Below are positions 1 to 7,561 of a stretch of 26,221 nt of DNA, piece by piece. The stretch covers positions 1 through 26,221 of the forward strand of contig JAJBVC010000161.1 in NCBI GenBank assembly GCA_020860025.1, in the 5' to 3' direction. A model generated the notes under the pieces. It had not been told where the DNA came from and did no database searches. It saw only the letters and a list, made by a program, of their open reading frames with translations. Origin of the DNA: Clostridiales bacterium. Its GTDB lineage: Bacteria; Bacillota; Clostridia; Oscillospirales; Acutalibacteraceae. Numbering within the stretch: the stretch's first letter is position 1; the number at the start of each line of letters is the position of its first letter. The translations under genes and the position numbers were made by a program.

Positions 1-221
1 TTGTTCGATAATTTAATTGAAAAAATGAAAATATGCTTAAATAGGCACTTTTATGCAAATGAATAAAAGGAGAGGATAAAAATGTTTTGAAAAAATTATA
101 CGAAAACTGAAATTATTATTACAAATTGTAATATAAATTTAAGAGACATACCTTCGCCGAAGTGTGTACTATGCGCTCGGCAAAAAGAATTTAACAAGAG
201 TAACAAATAATCATCAAATTA
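1..221. other. Intergenic region upstream of tagD
   Basis: No long gene is visible. The stretch is AT-rich. It contains a strong Shine-Dalgarno-like run at 66-75 followed by ATG-TTT-TGA at 82-90, and one copy of a dispersed palindromic repeat at about 153-186. Both are described separately. Confidence 0.6.
154..186 (+). repeat. Dispersed GC-rich palindromic repeat, copy 1
   Basis: The segment beginning CGCCGAAGTG and ending GCGCTCGGCAAAAAG is much more GC-rich than its surroundings. Over 30 bases it matches the reverse complement of 4267-4297 with 6 mismatches by eye. CCGA and TCGG flank the core, so it can fold into a weak hairpin. Function unknown; probably a member of a small intergenic repeat family. 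Confidence 0.45.
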
Positions 222-250
222 TTGACAATTGAATTTTAATGTGCTTTAAT
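222..250 (+). promoter_or_regulatory. Promoter of tagD
   Basis: TTGACA at 222-227, a 17-base spacer and TTTAAT at 245-250 form a near-consensus sigma-A promoter. It is followed by AAGGTG at about 285-290 as ribosome site, six bases before the ATG at 296. Confidence 0.75.
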
Positions 251-295
251 CTAATAAATAACTAATATTTTTAAAACAAATTTTAAGGTGAAATA

Positions 296-742
296 ATGAA
301 AAGAATATTGACTTACGGTACTTTTGACCTTCTTCACTACGGTCATATCAGGCTTTTGCAGCGTGCAAGAGCTTTGGGCGATTATCTTGTAGTTGCGCTT
401 TCAACAGACGAGTTCAACGCAGGCAAGGGCAAAAAAGCGTACCATTCATATGAAACAAGAAAAAAGATGCTCGAAGCTATACGATACGTTGACCTTGTTA
501 TTCCCGAAAACAGTTGGGAGCAGAAGATTGATGATGTTAAGGAGTACCATATAGATACTGTTGTTATGGGCGGCGACTGGGCAGGAAGCGATAAGTTTGA
601 TTATTTAAAGGACTATTGCGAAGTTGTTTATCTTGAAAGAACGCCGGGAATTTCAACGACAATGATTAAAGAAAACCTCGGACTTCAGGAAGCGGTCGGC
701 GGAGTGGATCAATTACCCGGCGAACCCGAGGAAGATTCTTAG
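296..742 (+). CDS. tagD: Glycerol-3-phosphate cytidylyltransferase (TagD/TarD type)
   Basis: Transfers CMP from CTP to sn-glycerol 3-phosphate, giving CDP-glycerol for teichoic-acid-like or other glycerol-phosphate cell-surface polymers; cytoplasmic. The 148-aa product opens with the nucleotidyltransferase fold motif GTFDLLHYGH (HxGH at residues 14-17) and carries RTPGISTT near residue 115, the counterpart of the family's RTEGISTT signature with Glu replaced by Pro. It is about 19 residues longer than the classical 129-aa enzyme because of an acidic C-terminal tail. The start is fixed by AAGGTG upstream and by the HxGH spacing. It is the only clear plus-strand gene here and converges on the zinc ATPase gene. 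A related cytidylyltransferase for another small phosphate alcohol cannot be excluded. Confidence 0.88.
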   Translation: MKRILTYGTFDLLHYGHIRLLQRARALGDYLVVALSTDEFNAGKGKKAYHSYETRKKMLEAIRYVDLVIPENSWEQKIDDVKEYHIDTVVMGGDWAGSDKFDYLKDYCEVVYLERTPGISTTMIKENLGLQEAVGGVDQLPGEPEEDS

Positions 743-807
743 GATGCCGATAACTATGTTTGAGAGATGTTTGCTTTACTATACTTAAGTGATAATAATT
801 TTAAAAA

Positions 808-852
808 TTTAAAAAACAAAAAAGGCACTGTGATTTATGTTCGCAGTGCCTT
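808..852 (-). terminator. Terminator of the zinc ATPase gene, possibly bidirectional
   Basis: AAGGCACTG at 822-830 pairs perfectly with CAGTGCCTT at 844-852. Read on the minus strand the stem is followed by TTTTTTGTTTTTT, a good rho-independent terminator 42 bases after the ATPase stop. The plus-strand tail is only weakly T-rich, so a role for tagD is less sure. The same stem sequence recurs at 15577-15609. Confidence 0.8.
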
Positions 853-893
853 AACTATTTACTATATATAATATTTATTACATTTTAATATGC

Positions 894-2930
894 TTATGAT
901 TTATTTTTCGGAGCTTTCAAAGTTCTGAGAGAATTTGCTATTGCAATCAAGCATACTCCTACATCGCCAAACACGGCAAGCCACATTGCGTTTTCATCAA
1001 AAATACCTACAGCGCAGCCGATGATAATTAAAATTTTAACGACAAGAGAGAATGTAATGTTCTCCTTAACTATGCGAAGCGTTTTTTTCGCAATGCGTCT
1101 GCCTGTCGGAATTTTCGAGAGCGAATCGCTCATAATTACCATATCCGATGCTTCAATGGCAATATCCGAGCCGACGCCGCCCATAGCAATGCCCAAATCA
1201 GCCTGTGCAAGAACGGGAGCGTCGTTGATTCCGTCGCCTGTGTAAATTACAGTTCTGCCGTCGTTTTGAAGTTCCTTGACCTTTGCGACCTTTTCGTCGG
1301 GGAGAAGCTTTGAGTAAACAACGTCAATTCCCGCTTTTTTTGCAATATCATCGGCAATAGGCTGTTTGTCGCCGGTGAGCATAACCGTTTTTGTAATTCC
1401 GATTTTGTGAAGCTGAGCGATAGCATTCTTGCTGTCCTGCTTGATAACGTCGGCAAAAACAATGTCGCCTTTAAATTCGGTTTCGTTGCAGCAGTAGACA
1501 GCCGTTCCTATCTGCTTTGTTTCGACAAAATCAACGCCTGTATTACGCATCAATTTTTCGTTTCCTACGTAATATCTGATTCCGTCAACTACTGCGCTGA
1601 CGCCCATACCCGGGTAATTTTTAACGTCGCTGATTTCGCAGTTGTCGGCATAGTGACCGAAAATAAAACTTATTGATTTGGCAAGAGGGTGAGTCGAATA
1701 TTTTTCACATCCGGCAATAATTTTTAAAAGGTCACGATGCTCATTGTCGTGGCAGTGACAGTTGTAACATTCGCATTTTACGTATTCAAATTTACCGCTT
1801 GTGATAGTTCCCGTCTTGTCAAAAACACCTGTGTCAGCCTTTGCAAGAACTTCAAGATAATTACCGCCTTTAACGAGAATACCCTCTTTTGAACAGGCGC
1901 CGATACCGCCGAAAAAGCTGAGCGGAATCGAAATTACAAGAGCGCACGGGCAGGAAACTACGAGAGCGGACAGCCCACGGTAAATCCATTCGTGCCATTC
2001 ACCGCCAAGAAAAATCGGCGGAATGAGAATTATAAGCAGTGCCACAAGGCAAACTATGGGAGTATAAATTCTGGCGAAACGGCGTATAAATTGCTCTGCG
2101 TGACTTTTTTTATCCTCAGCGTCCTCAAGCATATCGAGGATTTTTGCGACGGTTGAATCCTTGTATTCCTTAGTAACTTCAACATCCAGCGCACCGTCAA
2201 CAATTACAGAGCCTGCAAGAATTTCCTCGCCGACAGTTTTCGTAACAGGAATAGCCTCGCCCGTAAGTGCTTTCATATCAACCTCGGCGCAGCCGTTTTT
2301 AACAACGCCGTCCAAATCAATTTTTTCACCCGTTTTTGCAACGAGCAAATCGCCGACCTTTACGTCCTGCGGATTTAATGTAACCGCTTTACCGTCACGC
2401 AGAACCGTTGCTTCCTGCGGTTTAAGCTCAAGCATATTTTTAATTGATTTTCTGCTTTTTGCAACCGCAAGCCCCTGCAAAAACTCGCCGATTGTGTAAA
2501 GCAGCATTACGGCACAGCCCTCGGTATATTCTCCGACCGCAAAGGCACCGATTGAAGCGACGCCCATCAGGAAATTTTCATTAAACACGTCGCCGTGGAT
2601 AACGCCCTCTATAGCCTCTTTAATAACAGAAAATCCGACTACAAGATACGATATTCCGAAGCAAAGCAGATATGTAAAACTCGGAGCGTTTATGATACCC
2701 CTTTCTGTAAGCTCGTTTAATATGTAGCCGACAACGAGCAAAATACCGCCTGTTGCAATTTTGAATATAAAGTCCTTTTTGTTTATATCCTCGTGGTTAT
2801 GCTCACAGCCGCATCCGCAGCCGTGTTCATGGTCGTGAGAATGTTCGTGGTCGTGATTGTGATTATCATGTTCGTGCGAACAGCAGTCGCAGTTTTCGTG
2901 ATGATCGTGATGATTATGTTCTTTCGGCAT
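894..2930 (-). CDS. zntA: Zinc/cadmium/lead-exporting P1B-type ATPase
   Basis: Membrane ATPase that pumps Zn2+, Cd2+ or Pb2+ out of the cell. The 678-aa chain shows TGE (223-225), the membrane metal site CPC (327-329), the phosphorylated DKTGT (371-375), the HP pair (414-415) and TGDGINDAP (564-572). Asp656 in the last membrane segment (GDVG) is typical of the Zn/Cd/Pb subgroup. There is no classical GMTCxxC domain; the first 50 residues instead hold 16 His and 6 Cys. A second Cys/His cluster lies at about 386-398, just after the phosphorylation site. AAAGG precedes the ATG. It follows the ArsR-type gene by 67 bases, so it is most likely co-transcribed and induced when the sensor binds metal. 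Confidence 0.93.
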   Translation of the reverse strand: MPKEHNHHDHHENCDCCSHEHDNHNHDHEHSHDHEHGCGCGCEHNHEDINKKDFIFKIATGGILLVVGYILNELTERGIINAPSFTYLLCFGISYLVVGFSVIKEAIEGVIHGDVFNENFLMGVASIGAFAVGEYTEGCAVMLLYTIGEFLQGLAVAKSRKSIKNMLELKPQEATVLRDGKAVTLNPQDVKVGDLLVAKTGEKIDLDGVVKNGCAEVDMKALTGEAIPVTKTVGEEILAGSVIVDGALDVEVTKEYKDSTVAKILDMLEDAEDKKSHAEQFIRRFARIYTPIVCLVALLIILIPPIFLGGEWHEWIYRGLSALVVSCPCALVISIPLSFFGGIGACSKEGILVKGGNYLEVLAKADTGVFDKTGTITSGKFEYVKCECYNCHCHDNEHRDLLKIIAGCEKYSTHPLAKSISFIFGHYADNCEISDVKNYPGMGVSAVVDGIRYYVGNEKLMRNTGVDFVETKQIGTAVYCCNETEFKGDIVFADVIKQDSKNAIAQLHKIGITKTVMLTGDKQPIADDIAKKAGIDVVYSKLLPDEKVAKVKELQNDGRTVIYTGDGINDAPVLAQADLGIAMGGVGSDIAIEASDMVIMSDSLSKIPTGRRIAKKTLRIVKENITFSLVVKILIIIGCAVGIFDENAMWLAVFGDVGVCLIAIANSLRTLKAPKNKS

Positions 2931-2961
2931 AAGTAAAACCTTTCGTCTGTATTTATTTTAA

Positions 2962-2982
2962 TTTCCGCTTTGTTTGCGGAAA
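2962..2982 (-). other. Intercistronic hairpin between the sensor and ATPase genes
   Basis: TTTCCGC at 2962-2968 pairs with GCGGAAA at 2976-2982. No T-tract follows on the minus strand, so it is not a classical terminator. It may be a processing or stability element in the arsR-zntA mRNA. Confidence 0.35.
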
Positions 2983-2997
2983 ATGCTTTAACGCAAG

Positions 2998-3309
2998 CTA
3001 TTCCTCAATATGCTCCGTTGCGCAGTTTATAATAGTTTTAACATGGTCGTCGGCAAGCGAGTAAATCATACTCTTGCCTTGACGTCTGTACTTGATTAAA
3101 TGATTTTGCTTGAGCACTCTGAGCTGATGAGAAATTGCCGTTTGGCTCATTTTGAGAAGCTCGGCTATTTCGGTTACGCAAAGCTCGCCGTCAAAGAGCG
3201 CAACGAGAATGCGTATTCTCGTCGAGTCCGAAAACACCTTAAACAAATCAGCCAGGTCGTACACAAGCTCATCATTTAATATTTCATTGTCAATAGGGTC
3301 GGTTCCCAT
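2998..3309 (-). CDS. ArsR/SmtB-family metal-sensing repressor
   Basis: Winged-helix dimer expected to repress this operon and to leave the DNA on binding zinc or a related metal. The DNA-reading region is AELLKMSQTAISHQLRVLKQ, followed by the beta-wing KYRRQGKSMIYSL. The C-terminal helix shows D-x-H then ten residues then H-x-x-E (DDH...HIEE), the spacing of the alpha-5 zinc site in SmtB and CzrA, with all four ligands present. No CxC arsenic or alpha-3N cadmium motif is seen. The start at 3309 (103 aa) is chosen because GAGGTG lies seven bases upstream. An in-frame ATG at 3324 sits inside the operator and lacks a ribosome site. Confidence 0.9.
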   Translation of the reverse strand: MGTDPIDNEILNDELVYDLADLFKVFSDSTRIRILVALFDGELCVTEIAELLKMSQTAISHQLRVLKQNHLIKYRRQGKSMIYSLADDHVKTIINCATEHIEE

Positions 3310-3321
3310 AGTTATACACCT

Positions 3322-3343
3322 CATATGAATAATTGTTCATATG
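3322..3343 (-). promoter_or_regulatory. Operator for the ArsR/SmtB-type repressor
   Basis: CATATGAA and TTCATATG form 8-bp perfect arms around a 6-bp centre; only one pair of positions breaks the 22-bp symmetry. This is the ATATGAAC-type dyad known for SmtB/CzrA/ZiaR regulators. It lies just after the -10 box, across the expected transcription start, so bound repressor would block initiation. Confidence 0.82.
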
Positions 3344-3346
3344 AGC

Positions 3347-3375
3347 ATTATAGCGTTATTGATTGTTATTGTCAA
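3347..3375 (-). promoter_or_regulatory. Consensus promoter of the arsR-zntA operon
   Basis: On the minus strand TTGACA (3370-3375), a 17-base spacer and TATAAT (3347-3352) match the sigma-A consensus exactly. The -35 box lies within the last codons of the upstream DUF421 gene. An ideal promoter with a downstream operator fits tight repression and strong induction. Confidence 0.88.
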
Positions 3376-4048
3376 TACCTTTTTCAAAAACAGTCAGTTT
3401 TTTATTTATATCAAGTGTTGCGAGCAGAACATTGTTTAAATCAACGCCACGTGATTTAAGTTGATTTTTAAGCTGTTTTTCAGTCATTTTTGCATTTTTC
3501 AAATCGCTTTGCATAATTTTTGCGTCTATTATGACATTGTAGCAAAGTCCTTCACGTTCGGGTGCAAAGCTGAAATCCTTAGGATTGAGCTGTCTTTTAA
3601 GCGCTGTAGGCTGAAAACTGATTTTGCCTGTATTTTCCATAACGGCGCAGTCGATGTCGGCAATGTTAAAATAGCCGTTAAGTCTTGCCGAAGCCAAAAG
3701 GTCGTTAATATCAATTTTTGCTTTTTTCAGACTTTTTTCACTGATTTTGCCCTGCTCGATTAAAACAATCGGCTTGCCCGATATTATTTTACGTGCCGTA
3801 ATGCTTTTTCGTGTCATAAGTGAAAGCAGCACCCCGACGATTCCGTAAACGCCTATAGCTGTTACGCCTTTCCACCATTCAAGGTCAATATTGGTTGACA
3901 TTTCAGCCGCTATTGAGCCTATCGTTATTCCCTCAACGTAATCGAAAAAGCTAAGCTCGCTGATTTGCCTGTAGCCCATAATCTTTGTTATTAAAAAGAG
4001 CATTGCCAATGAGAAAAGAGAAAGTAAAATTATTTTCAGAAAATCCAT
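3356..4048 (-). CDS. DUF421-family membrane protein (YetF/YrbG-like)
   Basis: Family of unknown biochemical role. The 230-aa protein has hydrophobic segments at about residues 4-22 and 62-80. The conserved block MGYRQISELSFFDYVEGI is followed by IGSIAAEM, and then a soluble part containing GKPIVLIEQGKI and LLASARLNGYFNIADID, all features of DUF421 proteins. Those usually carry an N-terminal membrane domain and a C-terminal alpha/beta domain. The ribosome site is GGTGATAAA before ATG. It is transcribed in the same direction as arsR, whose promoter is embedded in its 3' end, but the metal operon has its own start. No link to metals is shown. Confidence 0.82.
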   Translation of the reverse strand: MDFLKIILLSLFSLAMLFLITKIMGYRQISELSFFDYVEGITIGSIAAEMSTNIDLEWWKGVTAIGVYGIVGVLLSLMTRKSITARKIISGKPIVLIEQGKISEKSLKKAKIDINDLLASARLNGYFNIADIDCAVMENTGKISFQPTALKRQLNPKDFSFAPEREGLCYNVIIDAKIMQSDLKNAKMTEKQLKNQLKSRGVDLNNVLLATLDINKKLTVFEKGIDNNNQ

Positions 4049-4204
4049 TTTATCACCAAAAGTAGTATGCTCAGATAAAGGATTTTAACAACTTTGTTTT
4101 CAAAAATTTTATTTTATTATTTATATTTTTGTCTAAAGGCGGAAGAGACTGCCTTTGAAAAGCAAGAAGGTGCTGCCACACGGGAAAGATTATTGGCTAA
4201 GAAA

Positions 4205-4257
4205 CTAAACAAAAAACAATTTAGGGGGAATAAAACGCTTTTGTTTCAATTCCCCCT
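4205..4257 (-). terminator. Likely terminator of the redox/hyp operon
   Basis: AGGGGGAAT (4223-4231) pairs perfectly with ATTCCCCCT (4249-4257). On the minus strand the stem is followed by a tract containing TTGTTTTTTGTTT, 65 bases after the hypA stop. The loop of 17 bases is longer than usual. Confidence 0.6.
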
Positions 4258-4266
4258 GAGAACTCA

Positions 4267-4297
4267 CTTTTCGCCGAGCGCACATTGCGCATTTCGG
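4267..4297 (-). repeat. Dispersed GC-rich palindromic repeat, copy 2
   Basis: Read on the minus strand, CCGAAATGCGCAATGTGCGC followed by TCGGCGAAAAG resembles the copy at about 154-186 (24 of 30 bases by eye). CCGA/TCGG and the paired GCGC blocks can form a hairpin. It sits between the hypA stop and its terminator. Confidence 0.45.
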
Positions 4298-4321
4298 TGA
4301 GAGAGCATCATATAAAATTAA

Positions 4322-4660
4322 CTATAATGCGGTTATTTGTTTGATTGTAAATTCCCGTCCTGATGTGATTTCGTAATCGGATTTATGACAATTCGGGCAT
4401 TGCCTGCCGTTTTCCATAAGCTCAAACTCAGTACCGCACGAGCATTTGCCCCTTGCCTTTACAAATTCAATTTCAAGCTTCGTATTTTCATAATTGCTTT
4501 CAAGGCGTGCCGCTTTCCAGCACTCATTAAGGTAATCGGGCAAAATTCCCGACAGCTCGCCGATTTCGAGCGTTACCGTGTCAATACTTTTAAGCCCTTG
4601 TTCATTTGATATTTCGTCAAGAAGCTCAAATATTTCCATAACAATTCCAAGCTCGTGCAT
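4322..4660 (-). CDS. hypA: Nickel insertion chaperone HypA
   Basis: Small zinc protein that hands Ni2+, together with HypB, to [NiFe]-hydrogenase or another nickel enzyme; cytoplasmic. The 112-aa length fits the family. The N-terminus MHEL supplies the nickel ligand His2, and LEIGELSGI is a family block. The zinc site is formed by Cys73, Cys75, Cys88 and Cys91. The first pair is C-S-C rather than the usual C-x2-C, while CPNC is normal. The ATG overlaps the hypB stop as TAATG, so translation is coupled. No nickel enzyme lies in this window, so the client is unknown. Confidence 0.9.
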   Translation of the reverse strand: MHELGIVMEIFELLDEISNEQGLKSIDTVTLEIGELSGILPDYLNECWKAARLESNYENTKLEIEFVKARGKCSCGTEFELMENGRQCPNCHKSDYEITSGREFTIKQITAL

Positions 4661-5328
4661 TACTTAATCCACTCGTCGGTCTGTTTTTTGAGCCATTCGC
4701 ACAGCTCGTCAACGCCCTCGCCGGTTTTTGCTGATATAAAGAAAATTTCGGCGTTCTTGTTAAGCTTTTTAACACGCTTTATTACAGCTTCGTCATCAAA
4801 ATCAAACACGCTTTTTGTATCAATTTTATTGACGATAACAGCGTCACAGACCGTGAACATAAGCGGATATTTAAGCGGTTTATCGTCCCCCTCGGGAACA
4901 GAAAGAATCATAGCGTTTTTTGAAGCGCCTGTATCAAATTCGGCAGGGCACACAAGATTTCCCACATTTTCAAGCACAACAAAATCAAGTTCATCGGTAC
5001 CAAGCTCATTTAATCCCTGCTCGGTCATTCCGGCGTCAAGGTGGCACATTCCGCCTGTGTGAAGCTGAATTGATTTAACGCCTGTATCGGCAATGGCTTT
5101 TGCGTCAACGTCGCTGTCAATATCAGCCTCCATAACTCCGATTTTGTATTCGTCTTTAAGTCTTGAAATAACGGCTTTGAGCGTCGTTGTTTTTCCGGCG
5201 CCGGGGGAGGACATAAGATTAAGAAGAAATGTTTTCTCCTCTTTTAATTTCTTTCTGATTCTGTCAGCCTCTCGGTCGTTATTTTCAAAAACGCTTTTTT
5301 TAATTTCAATTACCTTGTATGAGTTCAT
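4660..5328 (-). CDS. hypB: Nickel-binding GTPase HypB
   Basis: GTPase that binds nickel and drives its insertion into hydrogenase, acting with HypA; cytoplasmic. The 222-aa protein shows the P-loop SSPGAGKTT (40-48), the G-domain metal pair Cys95-His96 in GGMCHLDAG, a further conserved Cys127 in NLVCPAEFD, and NKID (167-170) for guanine recognition. It lacks the N-terminal His-rich stretch and CCxxC nickel-storage motif of some homologues, so it is the short form. Its ATG overlaps the stop of the preceding flavoprotein gene as TAATG, and its stop overlaps hypA the same way. It is therefore co-translated with the redox subunits, which is unusual for a Ni chaperone without a visible client. Confidence 0.92.
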   Translation of the reverse strand: MNSYKVIEIKKSVFENNDREADRIRKKLKEEKTFLLNLMSSPGAGKTTTLKAVISRLKDEYKIGVMEADIDSDVDAKAIADTGVKSIQLHTGGMCHLDAGMTEQGLNELGTDELDFVVLENVGNLVCPAEFDTGASKNAMILSVPEGDDKPLKYPLMFTVCDAVIVNKIDTKSVFDFDDEAVIKRVKKLNKNAEIFFISAKTGEGVDELCEWLKKQTDEWIK

Positions 5329-7550
5329 TATTTTTCCGCCTTTTTGATTTCGTCTATAATTTTCTCCCGGCTTAGACGACAGTCTCGAGCATTGTCATTA
5401 TTCGGAACAGCACGTATAATTTTTCCCCCGTAGTGTGAAACCTTAAACTCACAGCTTTTGGAGTTAATCATAACGGTTACGTTTTCGTATTTTTCATCAA
5501 GAGGAACCTGCTTTTTAAGAACTGATTTTTCAGTTAAAGCACCTGTCGGGCAAAGGTCAACGCAAAGACCGCAGTTTGTACATTTAGTTTGGTCAAGCGG
5601 CAGTGCAAACGCAGGGGACACGGTAGTTTTAAATCCACGTCCCATAAGACCGATTGCGCTGATATTTATAACCTCTTTACACGAACGCACACAAAGTCCG
5701 CAAAGAATACATTTTGCGGTGTTGCGCTCGATAAACTCATTTGAATCAGCCGTATATTTTTGAGGTAATTCACCCGCAAATCTGGCAGGGTTAATGTCAT
5801 AACGCTGCGCAACATTCAAAAGCTTGCACTTGAAATATTCACGGCAGCCGCATTCAAGACAGCGCTCGGCTTCCTTTTGAGCCTCCTCGACCGTCAGTCC
5901 GAGGCTTACCTCGTCAAAATTACTGCGTCTGACATTTGCATCAAGCACCTTTGCCACGGTTCTCGGCTTGATTTCCTTACCGCTGACGTCGATTTTATCA
6001 TCGTCACGCTTGCTGAGATACGGTTCGGTTAAATCAAATTTCTCGCCGTTTAAGTATGCGTCAACGATTTTTACGCATTTGTCAGCCTCGCCGATTGCTT
6101 CAATCGCTATTGAAGCGCCCTTGTTTGTAGCGTCGCCGATTGCAAAAACGCCGTCGATATTTGTCATAAACGTATCCTCATCGGCAAGGATTGTACCCCT
6201 GTCGGTAAGGGCGATGGTGTCTTTAAAATCGCTTGAATCAAGCTTTTGACCGATTGCCATAATAACGCTGTCAAGAGGGAGATATTCTGTTTTACCCTCA
6301 ATAGCTACAGGCTTTCTTCTGCCAGATGCATCAGGCTCGCCAAGCTCCATAAGCTGAAGCGTCATACCGCAAACTCTGCCGTTTTCACTGTGAATTTCAA
6401 GCGGATTTGTCAGGAATTTATAAGTAACTCCCTCTTCCTTTGACTCTTTAATTTCAATTTCATCGGCAGGCATTTCCTTTTCGGTTCTGCGATATATAAT
6501 ATAAACTTCTTTTGCACCGAGTCTTACAGCTGTACGGCAGGCGTCCATAGCCGTGTTTCCGCCGCCGCATACGGCAACACGCTCGCCGATATTAACGCTC
6601 TTTTTCTGAATTACACTGCGAAGAAAATCAATTCCGCCGTATACTCCGTCAATATCCTCGCCTTTAACACGCATCGGAGTTGATTTCCATGCGCCCGGAG
6701 CAAGAATTACCGCATCGTTTTCATTTTTAAGAGAATCGATTGTAATGTCTTTTCCGAGTTTAGTATTGGGGCAAAGACGAACACCTGTTTTTTCAATAAT
6801 TGCAATTTCGCTGTCAAGAACTTCTTTAGGCAGGCGGTACTGCGGAATACCGTAGCGAAGCATACCGCCCATTTTTTCCATCATATCATAAACAGTTACA
6901 TCGTGACCGTTTTGCCTTAAATACATTGCCGCTGTAAGTCCTGCCGGCCCGCCGCCGACAACAGCAACCTTTTTGCCCGTGCTTTTTTTACATTCGGGAA
7001 TATATGCGTCGCCTTTTAAATCCAAATCGGCTGCAAACGCTTTGAGCTGTGCGATATTTACAGGCTCCTCAACCTTTGCACGACGGCACGCCTTTTCACA
7101 CGGATGAGGACATACACGTCCGATTGAAGCCGGAAGCGGAATTTTATTTTTAATGAGCTTTAATGCGCTGTCAAACTCGCCGTTTGCGATAAGGCCGACA
7201 TAGCCCTGGCAGTCCGTATTTGCCGGACAGGCAAGCTGACACGGAGCGATACAGTCGCCGTCGTGAGCCGACATCAAAAGCTCCATTGCAATTTTACGTG
7301 ATTTTATAACACGCTCGCTCTCCGTTTCAATAACCATACCCTCGCTGATTAAAGCGGAGCAGGAACGAAGAAGCTTAGGCACGCCCTTGGCTTCAACAAC
7401 GCAAAGTCCGCACGCACCGTAAACCTCTACAGCCTCGTCATAGCAAAGCGTCGGAATGTAAATTCCGTTTTGCTTTGCGGCATCAAGTATTGTGCTTCCC
7501 TCAGGAGCAGTAATCTGTCTGCCGTTAATAGTTAAATTTATCTGATTCAT
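5328..7550 (-). CDS. Fe-S/FAD/NADPH oxidoreductase, StnA/NfnB-like subunit
   Basis: Predicted NADP(H)-reactive core of an electron-bifurcating complex; cytoplasmic. The 740 residues contain, in order, a plant-type [2Fe-2S] domain (Cys36, 47, 50, 64) and a cysteine-rich GltD-type Fe-S region (Cys100, 104, 108, 114, 147, 151, 155). An FAD Rossmann fold follows (GGGPAGL at 199-205), then an NADPH fold (CGGGNTAMD at 328-336, YRRTEKEMPA at about 353-362) and the second FAD motif IGDATNKGAS at 471-480. Near the C-terminus are Cys564/567/569/575 and two [4Fe-4S] motifs starting at Cys614 and Cys657. There is no H-cluster domain, so it is not a hydrogenase catalytic subunit. AAGGAGG lies 11 bases after the nuoF-like stop. 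The neighbours favour a Stn-type transhydrogenase; a formate-dehydrogenase partner is an alternative. Confidence 0.82.
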   Translation of the reverse strand: MNQINLTINGRQITAPEGSTILDAAKQNGIYIPTLCYDEAVEVYGACGLCVVEAKGVPKLLRSCSALISEGMVIETESERVIKSRKIAMELLMSAHDGDCIAPCQLACPANTDCQGYVGLIANGEFDSALKLIKNKIPLPASIGRVCPHPCEKACRRAKVEEPVNIAQLKAFAADLDLKGDAYIPECKKSTGKKVAVVGGGPAGLTAAMYLRQNGHDVTVYDMMEKMGGMLRYGIPQYRLPKEVLDSEIAIIEKTGVRLCPNTKLGKDITIDSLKNENDAVILAPGAWKSTPMRVKGEDIDGVYGGIDFLRSVIQKKSVNIGERVAVCGGGNTAMDACRTAVRLGAKEVYIIYRRTEKEMPADEIEIKESKEEGVTYKFLTNPLEIHSENGRVCGMTLQLMELGEPDASGRRKPVAIEGKTEYLPLDSVIMAIGQKLDSSDFKDTIALTDRGTILADEDTFMTNIDGVFAIGDATNKGASIAIEAIGEADKCVKIVDAYLNGEKFDLTEPYLSKRDDDKIDVSGKEIKPRTVAKVLDANVRRSNFDEVSLGLTVEEAQKEAERCLECGCREYFKCKLLNVAQRYDINPARFAGELPQKYTADSNEFIERNTAKCILCGLCVRSCKEVINISAIGLMGRGFKTTVSPAFALPLDQTKCTNCGLCVDLCPTGALTEKSVLKKQVPLDEKYENVTVMINSKSCEFKVSHYGGKIIRAVPNNDNARDCRLSREKIIDEIKKAEK

Positions 7551-7561
7551 TACGCTCCTCC

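Noticed and set aside
1021..1245. Plus-strand frames lying opposite the metal ATPase, redox and trp genes
   Set aside because: These are antisense shadows without ribosome sites or domains; the minus-strand genes explain the coding signal.
4094..4300. A 68-codon plus-strand frame before hypA
   Set aside because: It covers the operon terminator and the dispersed repeat, and no family is recognised.
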